A DNA stretch of 64,000 nucleotides from Pseudomonas baetica (GTDB lineage: Bacteria > Pseudomonadota > Gammaproteobacteria > Pseudomonadales > Pseudomonadaceae). The stretch covers positions 1,240,001 through 1,304,000 of the forward strand of contig NZ_PHHE01000001.1 in assembly GCF_002813455.1 (NCBI RefSeq), given 5' to 3'. The notes beneath the pieces were generated by a model, which searched no databases, was not told the origin of the DNA, and saw only the letters and a program-made list of their open reading frames with translations. Below are positions 7,267-16,708 of the stretch, piece by piece. How positions within the stretch are numbered: the first letter of the stretch is position 1; the number at the start of each line of letters is the position of its first letter. The position numbers and the translations under genes were made by a program.

Positions 7267-8874
7267 TCACATCCGGAACACGCCGAAGCGGCTCGGTTCG
7301 ATTGGCGCGTTCAGCGACGCGGACAAGGCCAGGGCCAGCACATCGCGGGTCTGCGCCGGGTCGATGACGCCGTCGTCCCACAGCCGGGCACTGGAATAGT
7401 AGGGGTGACCCTGTTCTTCGTACTGGTCGAGGATCGGTTGCTTGATCTCGGCTTCCTGCTCGGCACTGAACGCCTGGCCGCTGCGCTCGGCCTGTTCGCG
7501 CTTGACCTGCACCAGTACGCCGGCGGCCTGTTCGGCGCCCATTACGCCAATCCTCGCGTTCGGCCACATCCACAAGAAGCGCGGGTCGTAAGCGCGACCG
7601 CACATGCCGTAGTTACCGGCGCCAAAGCTGCCACCGATGATCACAGTAAATTTCGGCACCTTGGCGCACGCCACCGCTGTCACCAGTTTTGCGCCGTGCT
7701 TGGCGATGCCGCCGGCCTCGTATTTCTGGCCGACCATGAAGCCGGTGATGTTCTGCAAAAACAGCAGCGGGATGCCGCGCTGGCAGGCCAGTTCGATGAA
7801 GTGCGCGCCTTTTTGCGCGGCTTCGGCGAAGAGGATGCCGTTGTTGGCCAGAATCGCGATCGGGTAACCGTGCAGATGCGCAAAGCCGCAGACCAGCGTG
7901 GTGCCGAACAGCGCTTTGAATTCATCGAACACCGAACCGTCGACCAGTCGCGCAATCACTTCGCGTACATCAAACGGTTGCTTGGCATCGGCCGATACCA
8001 CGCCGTACAACTCGTCGCTGGCGTACAGCGGAGCGATCGGAGTGCGCTGTTGCACTTCGCCGAGCTTGCGCCAGTTGAGGTTGGCGACACTGCGGCGGGC
8101 GAGGGCGAGGGCGTGTTCGTCGCTCTCGGCGTAATGGTCGGCGACCCCGGAAATCTTGCAATGCACATCGGCACCGCCCAGATCCTCGGCGCTGACCACT
8201 TCGCCGGTCGCGGCTTTCACCAGCGGCGGGCCGGCGAGGAAAATCGTCGCCTGATTGCGCACCATGATCGCTTCGTCAGCCATCGCCGGCACATAAGCAC
8301 CGCCGGCGGTGCACGAGCCCATGACCACGGCGATTTGTGGAATGCCCATCGCGCTCATGTTGGCCTGGTTGAAGAAGATCCGCCCAAAGTGCTCGCGATC
8401 CGGGAACACTTCGTCCTGTCGCGGCAGGTTGGCGCCGCCCGAGTCCACCAGATAAATGCACGGCAGACGATTCTGTTGAGCGATGGTCTGCGCGCGCAGG
8501 TGCTTTTTCACGGTCAGCGGGTAGTACGAACCGCCTTTCACCGTCGCGTCGTTGGCGACGATCATGCACTCGACGCCTTCGACCCGGCCGATCCCGGCAA
8601 TCACCCCGGCGGCCGGTACGTCTTCACCGTAAACGGCGTGGGCGGCCAACTGGCTGATTTCCAGAAACGGCGAGCCCGGATCGAGCAAGCGGTTGATGCG
8701 CTCACGCGGCAGCAGTTTGCCCCGCGAGGTGTGACGTTCCTGAGCTTTTGCGCCGCCACCCTGCGCCACTTGGGCGAGCAGGGTGTGCAGGGCGTCGACC
8801 TGTTTGAGCATCGCCGCGCTGTTGGCGGCGAACTCCGCTGAACGCGGGTTGAGCTGAGTGTGCAGGGTAGCCAT
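7267..8874 (-). CDS. liuB: Methylcrotonyl-CoA carboxylase, carboxyltransferase beta subunit
   Basis: The 535-residue protein has the paired crotonase-like carboxyltransferase folds. Typical segments are [29 protein letters not shown], the oxyanion-forming [13 protein letters not shown], and in the second half NITGFMVG and [20 protein letters not shown]. It transfers the carboxyl group from LiuD-biotin to 3-methylcrotonyl-CoA. It starts 12 bases after liuA ends and is separated from liuC by a REPIN. Full length for the family. Confidence 0.94.
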   Translation of the reverse strand: MATLHTQLNPRSAEFAANSAAMLKQVDALHTLLAQVAQGGGAKAQERHTSRGKLLPRERINRLLDPGSPFLEISQLAAHAVYGEDVPAAGVIAGIGRVEGVECMIVANDATVKGGSYYPLTVKKHLRAQTIAQQNRLPCIYLVDSGGANLPRQDEVFPDREHFGRIFFNQANMSAMGIPQIAVVMGSCTAGGAYVPAMADEAIMVRNQATIFLAGPPLVKAATGEVVSAEDLGGADVHCKISGVADHYAESDEHALALARRSVANLNWRKLGEVQQRTPIAPLYASDELYGVVSADAKQPFDVREVIARLVDGSVFDEFKALFGTTLVCGFAHLHGYPIAILANNGILFAEAAQKGAHFIELACQRGIPLLFLQNITGFMVGQKYEAGGIAKHGAKLVTAVACAKVPKFTVIIGGSFGAGNYGMCGRAYDPRFLWMWPNARIGVMGAEQAAGVLVQVKREQAERSGQAFSAEQEAEIKQPILDQYEEQGHPYYSSARLWDDGVIDPAQTRDVLALALSASLNAPIEPSRFGVFRM

Positions 8875-8886
8875 GGCCAGCTCCGT

Positions 8887-10050
8887 TTAGCGGGTTTCGT
8901 TGAACAGTTCGCGACCGATCAGCATGCGACGGATCTCACTGGTGCCTGCGCCGATTTCGTACAGCTTGGCGTCACGCAACAAGCGCCCCGCAGGGAATTC
9001 GTTGATGTAACCGTTGCCGCCGAGAATCTGGATGGCGTCGAGGGCCATTTGTGTGGCGCGCTCGGCGGTGTAGAGGATCACGCCAGCGGCGTCCTTGCGG
9101 GTGGTCTCGCCACGCTCGCAGGCCTGGGCCACGGCGTAGAGATAGGCGCGGCTGGCATTGAGCTGGGTGTACATGTCGGCGACTTTGCCCTGGATCAGCT
9201 GGAATTCGCCGATGCTCTGGCCGAACTGTTTGCGGTCGTGGATGTACGGCACGATCAGGTCCATGCACGACTGCATGATCCCGGTCGGGCCGCCGGACAG
9301 CACGACGCGTTCGTAGTCGAGGCCGCTCATCAGCACTTTCACGCCACCGTTGAGCACGCCGAGGATGTTCTCTTCCGGCACTTCGACGTCATCGAAGAAC
9401 AGCTCGCAGGTGTTGGAGCCGCGCATGCCGAGCTTGTCGAATTTGTTGCTGCGGCTGAAGCCTTTCCAGTCGCGCTCGACGATAAATGCGGTAATGCCGT
9501 GCGGGCCTTTTTCCAGATCGGTCTTGGCGTAGATCACGTAGGTGTTGGCGTCCGGGCCGTTGGTGATCCAGGTCTTGCTGCCGTTGAGGACGTAGCGGTC
9601 GCCGCGTTTGTCGGCACGCAGTTTCATCGAGACCACGTCGGAACCGGCGTTCGGCTCGCTCATGGCCAGTGCGCCGACGTGCTCGCCGCTGATCAGCTTC
9701 GGCAGGTATTTGCTTTTCTGTTCGTGGTTACCGTTGCGGTTGATCTGGTTGACGCAGAGGTTGGAGTGCGCGCCGTAGGACAACGCCACCGAGGCCGAAC
9801 CACGACTGATTTCTTCCATCGCGACCACGTGCGCCAGATAACCCAGGCCAGCGCCGCCGTACTCTTCCGGCACGGTGATGCCGAGCAAGCCCATGTCACC
9901 GAATTTACGCCACATGTCGGCGGGGAACAGGTTGTCACTATCGATCTGCGCCGCGCGCGGGGCGATCTCTTTAGCGACAAAGGACTGAACCTGATCGCGC
10001 AGCATGTCGATGGTTTCACCGAGGGCGAAGTTCAGGGATGGGTAGCTCAT
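8887..10050 (-). CDS. liuA: Isovaleryl-CoA dehydrogenase
   Basis: This 387-residue acyl-CoA dehydrogenase has the FAD-binding [14 protein letters not shown] and the [17 protein letters not shown] segment. The catalytic Glu appears to be in [12 protein letters not shown] (helix G), the position used by isovaleryl-CoA dehydrogenases, while the usual C-terminal site reads [12 protein letters not shown] without the base. It oxidises isovaleryl-CoA to 3-methylcrotonyl-CoA and passes electrons to ETF. It is the first gene of liuABCD; two LiuR-type palindromes lie 55-115 bases upstream. Confidence 0.94.
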   Translation of the reverse strand: MSYPSLNFALGETIDMLRDQVQSFVAKEIAPRAAQIDSDNLFPADMWRKFGDMGLLGITVPEEYGGAGLGYLAHVVAMEEISRGSASVALSYGAHSNLCVNQINRNGNHEQKSKYLPKLISGEHVGALAMSEPNAGSDVVSMKLRADKRGDRYVLNGSKTWITNGPDANTYVIYAKTDLEKGPHGITAFIVERDWKGFSRSNKFDKLGMRGSNTCELFFDDVEVPEENILGVLNGGVKVLMSGLDYERVVLSGGPTGIMQSCMDLIVPYIHDRKQFGQSIGEFQLIQGKVADMYTQLNASRAYLYAVAQACERGETTRKDAAGVILYTAERATQMALDAIQILGGNGYINEFPAGRLLRDAKLYEIGAGTSEIRRMLIGRELFNETR

Positions 10051-10105
10051 GGGTCACCTTTTGGCTTTTTTGTAGGGTGGGGAGAAGGCTGTTTCAGTTC
10101 TCACC

Positions 10106-10121
10106 TTTACGTTAACGTAAG
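10106..10121. promoter_or_regulatory. LiuR-type operator 1
   Basis: TTTACGTTAACGTAAG is a nearly perfect palindrome that fits the ACGTnnACGT pattern known for MerR-family LiuR. It lies between the divergent liuA and acyl-CoA synthetase genes. A second copy starts 43 bases (four helical turns) away. Confidence 0.85.
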
Positions 10122-10148
10122 CCTGTGATGATTGGCTGTCAATCAACC

Positions 10149-10164
10149 TTTACGTTAACGTCAA
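10149..10164. promoter_or_regulatory. LiuR-type operator 2
   Basis: TTTACGTTAACGTCAA repeats the core of the box at 10106 on the same face of the helix. It is 65 bases before the synthetase ATG and so is likely to govern that gene, with the first box serving liuA. Confidence 0.85.
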
Positions 10165-10228
10165 CTTGAGCCAGAGTAGGGGCAGTTCAAGATTGCTAAA
10201 CCCACTAATAAAGACAATAGGGGTCGTC

Positions 10229-11926
10229 ATGGATCAACCCGGTGCAAACCCGCAGCGCAGTTACACCCGCGGCTCCCAGGACCAAGCCTTGCTGGCGATG
10301 ACCATCGGGCAGAAGTTCGCTCAGACCGTCGCGCAATACCCGGACGGCGAGGCGCTGGTGGTGCGCCATCAGCAGTTGCGCTACTCGTGGCGGCAACTGG
10401 CCGATGCGGTGGATCTGAATGCCAGAGCCTTGCTTGCACTGGGTCTACAGACGGGGGACCGGCTCGGTATCTGGGCGCCGAATTGCGCGCAGTGGTGCAT
10501 CACGCAATTTGCCACGGCGAAAATCGGCGTGATCCTGGTCAACATCAATCCGGCCTACCGCAGTTCCGAACTCGAATACGTGCTCAAGCAAGCTGGCTGT
10601 CAGTGGCTGGTGTGCGCCGGGGCGTTCAAGTCTTCCAACTATCACGGCATGTTGCAGGGATTGGTGCCCGAACTGGCCGAACAATCCATCGGTGAGTTGC
10701 GCAGTGAGCGCCTGCCGGACTTGCGCGGCGTGATCAGTCTTGACGCCCAGCCGCCATCAGGTTTCCTGCCGTGGTCGCAACTGGCCGATCTGGCCGTTAC
10801 TGTCTCTCCAGAACAGCTGCGTGAACGCAGCGACAGCCTGCACTTCGATCAACCCGTCAACATCCAGTACACCTCCGGCACCACCGGTTTCCCCAAGGGG
10901 GCGACCCTCAGTCACTACAACATTCTCAACAACGGTTACATGGTCGGTGAAAGCATCGGTCTGACGCCGCTTGATCGCCTGGTAATCCCGGTGCCGCTGT
11001 ATCACTGCTTCGGCATGGTCATGGGCAACCTCGGCTGCATCACCCACGGCAGCACGATGATCTACCCCAACGACGCCTTCGATCCGTTGCTGACGCTGCA
11101 AACCGTCGCCGAGGAAAAAGCCACCGGCCTGTACGGCGTGCCGACCATGTTCATCGCCATGCTTGATCAGCCACAACGCACCGAGTTCGATCTGTCGAGC
11201 CTGCGCACCGGGATCATGGCCGGTGCCACGTGCCCGATCGAAGTGATGCGCCGGGTCATCAGCGAGATGCACATGAGCGAAGTGCAGATCGCTTACGGCA
11301 TGACCGAAACCAGCCCGGTGTCACTGCAGACCGGCCCGAACGACGAACTGGAGTTGCGCGTGACCACCGTCGGCCGCACCCAGCCGCAACTGGAAAGCAA
11401 GATCATCGACGAGGCCGGCAACCTGGTCCCGCGCGGCATCATCGGCGAACTCTGCACCCGCGGTTACAGCGTGATGCTCGGCTACTGGAACAACCCGCAG
11501 GCCACCGCCGAGGCCATCGATGAAGCTGGCTGGATGCACACCGGCGACTTGGCCAGCATGAATGACGACGGCTACGTGAACATCGCCGGGCGTAACAAGG
11601 ACATGATCATCCGTGGTGGCGAGAACATTTATCCGCGTGAGCTGGAGGAGTTTTTCTTCACGCATCCGGCGGTGGCGGACGTGCAGGTAGTCGGCATTCC
11701 GTGTTCGCGTTACGGTGAGGAGATTGTTGCCTGGATCAAGTTTCACCCCGGCCACAGTGCTTCGGAGCTGGAGCTGCAAACCTGGTGCAAGGAGCGCATC
11801 GCGCACTTCAAGACGCCACGGCACTTCAAGTTCGTCGACGAGTTTCCGATGACGGTGACGGGCAAGATCCAGAAGTTCAGGATGCGTGAGATCAGTATCG
11901 AAGAACTACGCGAAAAGCTCGCCTGA
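10229..11926 (+). CDS. AMP-binding acyl-CoA synthetase of the liu locus
   Basis: The 565-residue enzyme shows the acyl-adenylate motifs in order: [11 protein letters not shown] (P-loop), [20 protein letters not shown], the hinge [16 protein letters not shown] and the C-terminal catalytic Lys in [11 protein letters not shown]. It activates a carboxylic acid to its CoA thioester with ATP. The ATG at 10229 was chosen over an upstream start that would run into operator 2. Divergent from liuA with shared LiuR boxes, it probably loads isovalerate or a related branched acid; the substrate is inference. A hairpin terminator follows at 12064. Confidence 0.88.
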   Translation: MDQPGANPQRSYTRGSQDQALLAMTIGQKFAQTVAQYPDGEALVVRHQQLRYSWRQLADAVDLNARALLALGLQTGDRLGIWAPNCAQWCITQFATAKIGVILVNINPAYRSSELEYVLKQAGCQWLVCAGAFKSSNYHGMLQGLVPELAEQSIGELRSERLPDLRGVISLDAQPPSGFLPWSQLADLAVTVSPEQLRERSDSLHFDQPVNIQYTSGTTGFPKGATLSHYNILNNGYMVGESIGLTPLDRLVIPVPLYHCFGMVMGNLGCITHGSTMIYPNDAFDPLLTLQTVAEEKATGLYGVPTMFIAMLDQPQRTEFDLSSLRTGIMAGATCPIEVMRRVISEMHMSEVQIAYGMTETSPVSLQTGPNDELELRVTTVGRTQPQLESKIIDEAGNLVPRGIIGELCTRGYSVMLGYWNNPQATAEAIDEAGWMHTGDLASMNDDGYVNIAGRNKDMIIRGGENIYPRELEEFFFTHPAVADVQVVGIPCSRYGEEIVAWIKFHPGHSASELELQTWCKERIAHFKTPRHFKFVDEFPMTVTGKIQKFRMREISIEELREKLA

Positions 11927-11938
11927 CGAGGATTCAAT

Positions 11939-12025
11939 GTGGGAGCGAGCCTGCTCGCGAATGCAGTGTGTCATTCAGCGCAGATGTGTCTGATACACCG
12001 CTTTCGCGAGCAGGCTCGCTCCCAC
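11939..12025. repeat. REPIN
   Basis: Inverted pair of GTGGGAGCGAGCCTGCTCGC repeats, about 45 bases apart, between the synthetase stop and its terminator. Confidence 0.9.
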
Positions 12026-12063
12026 AAGGGATATTCAGTGAAAACACAAATCGCAGAAAGCAC

Positions 12064-12087
12064 AAAGGGGAGCCGAAGCTCCCCTTT
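12064..12087. terminator. Bidirectional hairpin terminator (synthetase / CrcY)
   Basis: AAAGGGGAGC and GCTCCCCTTT form a perfect 10-bp stem with a CGAA (TTCG on the minus strand) tetraloop. Plus-strand transcripts run on into AATTTTG, minus-strand ones into GTGCTTTC. Confidence 0.8.
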
Positions 12088-12436
12088 AATTTTGTCGTCG
12101 CGTGCTCTTTTTTATTATTGAGGGGCGGTCTGTTGTTGTTTTTGGCAACCGTGGCCCTTTACCGCTGTTTTTGGCGACCCCCATCCGGGGTCAAGAGCAA
12201 ACGTATTTTTTTGAGCGCTGATCTACTTTCTCGCTAAGCGATCCAACCGATTCGGGAGCTACCTGAAGGTAGTTTTATTGTTCTCTGCCCGGTTGCGGGT
12301 CACTCCTGAGAGCACCCTGAAAAGCACACCTTCTCCAAAAAAATCTGTTAGCTGCGTCTCTGCCGTGTTGTTTTTGTTATGTCAGAGTCGGTACGTCTTA
12401 TTTTTATTGGTTTGCTGCTTTTTATTCTTGTTATGC
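12064..12436 (-). ncRNA. crcY: CrcY/CrcZ-type Hfq-sequestering small RNA
   Basis: The minus strand from about 12436 reads GCATAACAAGAATAAAAAGC and holds repeated CA motifs: AACAAGAA (12432-12425), AACAAAAACAA (12378-12368), AACAATAA (12282-12275) and AACAACAA (12140-12133). It ends at the 12064 hairpin, giving about 373 nt, the size of the known family. Such RNAs titrate Hfq/Crc and lift carbon catabolite repression. The promoter is a sigma-54 type, as expected for CbrB control. I name it CrcY because, from memory, P. putida crcY lies next to the HMG-CoA lyase gene mvaB, and here liuE is directly upstream. No protein gene is credible in this interval. Confidence 0.88.
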
Positions 12437-12445
12437 CATAGAGAT

Positions 12446-12461
12446 AGCAGAACGCGTGCCA
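12446..12461 (-). promoter_or_regulatory. Sigma-54 promoter of the CrcY RNA
   Basis: TGGCACGCGTTCTGCT on the minus strand has GG and GC exactly 10 bases apart (-24/-12), with the consensus TGGCACG arm. Transcription would start near 12436. Confidence 0.87.
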
Positions 12462-12544
12462 ACTTTATAAAAGCCTTATAAATCAAGGATTTGTGATTTT
12501 TGTGGGATTTTTCATTCAGGCAAAGCCAGACAATTTGTTTCCGT

Positions 12545-12583
12545 GTTACTCGCTTGTGCCCACATTTCACTCGCGGCGGTAAC
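12545..12583 (-). promoter_or_regulatory. Candidate CbrB activator half-sites
   Basis: On the minus strand GTTAC (12583-12579) and GTAAC (12549-12545) form separated inverted half-sites about 110-145 bases upstream of the CrcY start, a usual distance for a sigma-54 activator. That these are CbrB sites is inference from the family motif. Confidence 0.5.
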
Positions 12584-12586
12584 ACC

Positions 12587-13486
12587 TCACTGTGCGCGGC
12601 GAGCCTTGGCCACGCGCGAACCGCTCGGTCGACCGAGCACGGCGCTGATTTGCTGACCCGCAGCAATCAAGGCGTCCAGATCGATACCGGTCTCGATGCC
12701 CAAGCCATTGAGCAGGTACACCACGTCCTCAGTAGCAACGTTACCGCTCGCACCTTTGGCATACGGGCAGCCGCCGAGGCCGGCAATAGAGCTGTCGAAC
12801 ACACTGATGCCTTCGAGCAGGCTGGCGTAGATGTTGGCCATGGCCTGGCCGTAGGTGTCGTGGAAATGCCCGGCGAGTTTGTCCCGTGGCACTTGGGCCG
12901 ACACCACTTCGAACAGACGACGAGTCGCGCCCGCAGTGCCGGTGCCGATGGTGTCGCCCAGGGACACTTCATAGCAGCCCATCGCGTACAGCTCGCGTGC
13001 AACCATCGCCACTTGTTCCGGCGCGACTGTGCCTTCGTATGGGCAGCCGAGCACGCAGGAAACGTAACCGCGCACGGTAACGCCGTGCTGTTGCGCCGCT
13101 TCCATGATCGGCGCAAACCGCGCCAGGCTTTCGTTGATCGAGCAGTTGATATTGCGCTGCGAGAAGGCTTCGGACGCGGCGGCGAATACCGCAACCTCCT
13201 TGACCCCGGCCGCGACCGCATCTTCGAACCCGCGCAGGTTCGGTGCCAGCGCGCCATAGGTGACGCCGGGTTTACGCTGGATTTGCGCGAACACCTCGGC
13301 GGAACCGGCCATCTGCGGTACCCACTTCGGTGAAACGAAACTGCCGACTTCTATATAGCCAAGACCGGCGGCGCTCAGCGCATCGACCAGTTGCACCTTG
13401 TCGGCGACGCTGATGGGTTGCGCTTCGTTCTGCAGGCCATCGCGCGGGCCGACTTCGATCAGGCGTACTTGGGAGGGGAGGGACAT
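12587..13486 (-). CDS. liuE: Hydroxymethylglutaryl-CoA lyase
   Basis: The 299-residue TIM-barrel enzyme shows VGPRDGLQNEA (catalytic Arg/Asp) near the N-terminus, HFHDTYGQAMANIYASL (metal-binding histidines) and the signature GLGGCPYAKGASGNVATED with the catalytic Cys. It splits HMG-CoA to acetyl-CoA and acetoacetate, the end of the leucine pathway. ATG 13486 was chosen because GGGAGGGGAGGG-like sequence follows the start on the coding strand and the longer frame is only REPIN. liuR lies upstream on the same strand, CrcY downstream. Confidence 0.93.
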   Translation of the reverse strand: MSLPSQVRLIEVGPRDGLQNEAQPISVADKVQLVDALSAAGLGYIEVGSFVSPKWVPQMAGSAEVFAQIQRKPGVTYGALAPNLRGFEDAVAAGVKEVAVFAAASEAFSQRNINCSINESLARFAPIMEAAQQHGVTVRGYVSCVLGCPYEGTVAPEQVAMVARELYAMGCYEVSLGDTIGTGTAGATRRLFEVVSAQVPRDKLAGHFHDTYGQAMANIYASLLEGISVFDSSIAGLGGCPYAKGASGNVATEDVVYLLNGLGIETGIDLDALIAAGQQISAVLGRPSGSRVAKARRAQ

Positions 13487-13525
13487 TGGGCAGACCTGTG
13501 CTTTTGAATTCGAGGTGACCCCCTT

Positions 13526-13612
13526 GTGGGAGCGGGCTTGCTCGCGAATGCGCAGTGTCAGGCGACAAATGGGTATCTGATACACCGCATTCGCGAGCAA
13601 GCCCGCTCCCAC
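13526..13612. repeat. REPIN between liuR and liuE
   Basis: Inverted pair of GTGGGAGCGGGCTTGCTCGC repeats, the second sequence variant found in this window (GGGCTT in place of GAGCCT). Confidence 0.9.
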
Positions 13613-13632
13613 CGGGGAAATGTTGTGTCCAA

Positions 13633-14034
13633 TTACTGCGCTATTTGCTGGCTCTTGAGCGTCTGCTCCAACGCCTGCACACAGCGCTCTTCGGCGGTAT
13701 CGAGTTCCAGCTTCATTTGTTCGATGTCGAGCAACTGTTGCTCCAGCTGTTCGCGGCGCTCGCCGATTTTCGCCAGCATGCTGTTGAGCTGTTTGGTGTT
13801 ACCGCTGGACGGGTCGTAGAGTTCGATCAGCTCGCGACATTCGGCCAGCGAAAAGCCGATGCGCTTGCCGCGCAGGATCAGCTTCAGGCTGACCTTGTCG
13901 CGGGGCGAATAGATGCGTTCCTGGCCACGTCGCTCGGGGCTGAGCAGGCCTTGCTCTTCATAAAAGCGGATCGCCCGGGTGGTGATGTCCAGCTCGCGGG
14001 CGAGGTCGGAAATGCTGTAAGTCTGGCTGCTCAT
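13633..14034 (-). CDS. liuR: LiuR, MerR-family regulator of the liu genes
   Basis: This 133-residue protein opens with a MerR winged helix-turn-helix (YSISDLARELDITTRAIRFY, then EEQGLLSPERRG) followed by a long coiled-coil dimerisation helix rich in Glu, Gln and Leu. It lacks a metal-binding Cys-rich tail, as expected for the LiuR/acyl-CoA-responsive branch. LiuR controls leucine and isovalerate breakdown. A palindrome like those before liuA lies 44 bases upstream, which suggests autoregulation. It may be co-transcribed with liuE across the REPIN. Confidence 0.92.
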   Translation of the reverse strand: MSSQTYSISDLARELDITTRAIRFYEEQGLLSPERRGQERIYSPRDKVSLKLILRGKRIGFSLAECRELIELYDPSSGNTKQLNSMLAKIGERREQLEQQLLDIEQMKLELDTAEERCVQALEQTLKSQQIAQ

Positions 14035-14077
14035 GAAAGCGCTCGGAAAAAGGTCTTGGCGCTAAGCTAATGGCGAG

Positions 14078-14093
14078 TTGACGTTTACGTCAA
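14078..14093 (-). promoter_or_regulatory. LiuR-type operator 3, upstream of liuR
   Basis: TTGACGTTTACGTCAA is a palindrome matching the two boxes at 10106 and 10149 at the ACGTnnACGT core. It lies 44 bases before the liuR start. Confidence 0.82.
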
Positions 14094-14125
14094 GCGGGAT
14101 GATTTGTGTTGTATTTGATGGCCCC

Positions 14126-14210
14126 TTCGCGAGCAAGCCCGCTCCCACAGGTTGATTGCATTCCATCTGGATGAACGCGGTCAACTGTGGGATCGGGCTT
14201 GCTCGCGAAG
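14126..14210. repeat. REPIN, opposite head-tail order
   Basis: Inverted pair starting with the TTCGCGAGCAAGCCCGCTCCCAC end outward, so arranged opposite to the element at 13526. One arm has an altered GTGGGATCGGG. Confidence 0.88.
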
Positions 14211-14232
14211 AACGATGACGCGGTAAAAAGCC

Positions 14233-15162
14233 TTACACCTTATCCAGCTTCTTCTCATGCGCCGTCACCTGCTGGCACAACTCAATCATCTGCTCGCGCA
14301 TCCAGCGGTTCGCCGGGTCTTGATCGGTTCTTTCATGCCAGTACAAGTGCGTCTCCACCGGCGGCACATCATTGACCGGCAGATTGAACGCGTGCAGTTC
14401 ATGCCGCCGGGCAAAACGCTCCGGGACGGTCATGACCATGTCGGTCTGCTGCATCACCTGGGACGCCATCAGGTAATGCTGCGAGCGCAGGGCGATCTTG
14501 CGCTGAATGCCCATTTTGCCCAGTGCCAGGTCGACATAACCCAGGCCACTGCGACGGCTGGAAATATGGATATGGGTCAGCGACAGATAATCATCCAGCG
14601 ACAGTTTTTCCTTGCCCGCCATCGGATGGCCCTTGCGCATCGCGCAGACGTAGCGATCTTCCATCAGCTTGACGTGGCGCACCTGTGGGTCGGTGTTGAG
14701 TGGCGCGTCCACAGCAAAATCCAGACGCCCGGCCGCCAGTTCCTTGGTGGTCTCGCGACGTTTCGACAGGAAACTTTCGATGATCACCGTCGGTGCCAGG
14801 CGGCGCAGGCGTTGGAACAGCGGCGGCAAAATCACCGCCTCGGTGAGGTCGGTCATGCTGATGCGGTAGGTCTTCACTGCCTGTGCCGGGTTGAAAATAC
14901 GGCTTTCCTGAACCGACACCCGCAGCAGCGACAGCGCGTTGCGCACTGGGCCAATGATGTTCTGAGCCATCGGGGTTGGCACCATGCCTTGGGCTGTGCG
15001 CACGAAGAGCGGGTCGTTGAAGGTTTCGCGCAACCGCGCCAATGCGTTGGACACCGCCGGCTGAGTGATACCGACAATCTGCCCGGCGCGCGTCAGGTTG
15101 GCTTCGGTGTAGATCGCGTCAAAGACGATGAAAAGGTTGAGGTCGACCTTGCTCAGATTCAT
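14233..15162 (-). CDS. LysR-family regulator (NodD/NahR-like branch)
   Basis: The 309-residue protein opens with MNLSKVDLNLFIVFDAIY and the helix-turn-helix segment NLTRAGQIVGITQPAVSNAL, followed by a LysR effector domain. The LNLFIVFDAIYTEAN style is that of the NahR/LinR/PcaQ-like group. It is divergent from an acyl-CoA dehydrogenase gene with a T-N11-A palindrome between them, so that dehydrogenase is its likely target; the effector is unknown. Confidence 0.88.
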   Translation of the reverse strand: MNLSKVDLNLFIVFDAIYTEANLTRAGQIVGITQPAVSNALARLRETFNDPLFVRTAQGMVPTPMAQNIIGPVRNALSLLRVSVQESRIFNPAQAVKTYRISMTDLTEAVILPPLFQRLRRLAPTVIIESFLSKRRETTKELAAGRLDFAVDAPLNTDPQVRHVKLMEDRYVCAMRKGHPMAGKEKLSLDDYLSLTHIHISSRRSGLGYVDLALGKMGIQRKIALRSQHYLMASQVMQQTDMVMTVPERFARRHELHAFNLPVNDVPPVETHLYWHERTDQDPANRWMREQMIELCQQVTAHEKKLDKV

Positions 15163-15213
15163 AACGCGGCTTCTCTTGTTATTAACGGCGGTGTTTTAGG
15201 GGCTGGCAATCAG

Positions 15214-15228
15214 CCGATCATATATCGG
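15214..15228. promoter_or_regulatory. LysR-type T-N11-A palindrome
   Basis: CCGATCATATATCGG is a perfect 5-5-5 inverted repeat containing T-N11-A, the LysR recognition form. It lies 52 bases before the LysR start and 119 bases before the dehydrogenase start. Confidence 0.6.
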
Positions 15229-15347
15229 TGATGAATGTTTATACACGCCGAGAATAGGCTAGGTAAATTATCAGCGCTGTTCTAGCATCGATTGCATGAC
15301 TTAAACAACCTCTGCTCAAGAACTGCCTCAACCATCGGGAGCTGCTC

Positions 15348-16577
15348 ATGGATTTCGCTTATTCGCCCAAGGTGCAAGAACTGCGTGAGCGCGTAACCGC
15401 GTTCATGGACACTTACGTTTACCCGGCCGAAGCCGTGTTCGAACGCCAGGTTGCCGAAGGCGACCGCTGGCAGCCGACAGCGATCATGGAAGAGCTCAAA
15501 GCCAAGGCCAGGGCTGAAGGTCTGTGGAACCTGTTTCTGCCAGAGTCGGAACTCGGCGCCGGCCTGACCAACCTCGAATACGCGCCATTGGCAGAAATCA
15601 TGGGCCGCTCGCTGTTAGGCCCGGAGCCGTTCAACTGCTCGGCGCCGGACACCGGCAACATGGAAGTGCTGGTGCGTTATGCCAACGAAGAACAGAAACA
15701 GCGCTGGCTCGAACCGCTGCTGCGCGGCGAGATCCGCTCGGCATTCGCCATGACCGAACCGGATGTCGCTTCTTCCGACGCCACCAACATGGCCGCCCGC
15801 GCCGTGCGCGATGGCGACGAGTGGGTGATCAACGGCAAGAAATGGTGGACCTCCGGCGCCTGCGATCCGCGCTGCAAGATCCTGATCTTCATGGGCCTGA
15901 GCAACCCCGATGCGCCGCGCCACGCCCAGCACTCGATGATCCTCGTGCCGGTCGATACCCCCGGCGTCAAAATCGTCCGGCCGCTGCCCGTGTTCGGGTA
16001 CGACGATGCGCCGCACGGTCACGCCGAAGTGCTGTTCGACAACGTGCGGGTGCCGTACGAAAACGTCCTGCTGGGTGAAGGACGCGGTTTCGAAATTGCT
16101 CAGGGCCGGCTTGGCCCGGGCCGTATTCACCACTGCATGCGTTCGGTCGGCATGGCCGAGCGTGCGCTGGAATTGATGTGCAAACGTTCAGTGAACCGCA
16201 CCGCGTTCGGCAAACCGCTGGCACGACTGGGCGGTAACGTCGACAAGATCGCCGACTCGCGGATGGAAATCGATATGGCGCGTCTGCTGACGCTGAAAGC
16301 CGCCTACATGATGGACACTGTCGGCAACAAAGTGGCGAAAAGCGAGATCGCACAGATCAAGGTGGTCGCACCCAACGTGGCGCTGCGGGTGATTGACCGG
16401 GCGATCCAGATGCATGGCGGGGCAGGTGTGTCGAACGATTTCCCGCTGGCTTATATGTATGCGATGCAACGTACTTTGCGTTTGGCTGATGGCCCGGACG
16501 AAGTACACCGTGCGGCGATTGGCAAGTTTGAGATCGGCAAGTATGTGCCGAAGGAAATGCTGCGTAGCGGTCACTAA
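15348..16577 (+). CDS. Acyl-CoA dehydrogenase (ACAD10/11-like)
   Basis: The 409-residue flavoenzyme has [15 protein letters not shown] (FAD and substrate contact), [15 protein letters not shown], and the C-terminal [16 protein letters not shown] then [14 protein letters not shown]. The usual catalytic Glu position near the C-terminus is Asp in ADGPDEVH, as in the ACAD10/11 subgroup. It begins with [13 protein letters not shown], as that subgroup does. It should oxidise an acyl-CoA of unknown chain to the 2-enoyl-CoA. A divergent LysR gene probably regulates it. Confidence 0.9.
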   Translation: MDFAYSPKVQELRERVTAFMDTYVYPAEAVFERQVAEGDRWQPTAIMEELKAKARAEGLWNLFLPESELGAGLTNLEYAPLAEIMGRSLLGPEPFNCSAPDTGNMEVLVRYANEEQKQRWLEPLLRGEIRSAFAMTEPDVASSDATNMAARAVRDGDEWVINGKKWWTSGACDPRCKILIFMGLSNPDAPRHAQHSMILVPVDTPGVKIVRPLPVFGYDDAPHGHAEVLFDNVRVPYENVLLGEGRGFEIAQGRLGPGRIHHCMRSVGMAERALELMCKRSVNRTAFGKPLARLGGNVDKIADSRMEIDMARLLTLKAAYMMDTVGNKVAKSEIAQIKVVAPNVALRVIDRAIQMHGGAGVSNDFPLAYMYAMQRTLRLADGPDEVHRAAIGKFEIGKYVPKEMLRSGH

Positions 16578-16592
16578 GACCGCGTCGCCCCC

Positions 16593-16676
16593 TTCGCGAG
16601 CAAGCCCGCTCCCACATTCAACCGCATTCCAATTGGAGGAATGCGATCAAATGTGGGAGCGGGCTTGCTCGCGAAA
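16593..16676. repeat. REPIN between convergent genes
   Basis: Inverted REP pair (GGGCTT variant) enclosing a further inverted repeat CGCATTCCAATTGGAGGAATGCG, so the whole unit can form one long hairpin. Confidence 0.9.
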
Positions 16677-16708
16677 GGGCCTGAATATTCAACCCATCAA
16701 CGTCAGGC

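Noticed and set aside
7405..8841. Open frame opposite liuB, 478 codons
   Set aside because: Composition rich in Gly, His, Arg and Val without domains; liuB on the other strand has full family motifs.
12278..12481. Small frame rich in Leu, Phe and Cys in the 12.1-12.5 kb gap
   Set aside because: Its T-rich codons are the complement of the CA motifs of the CrcY RNA.
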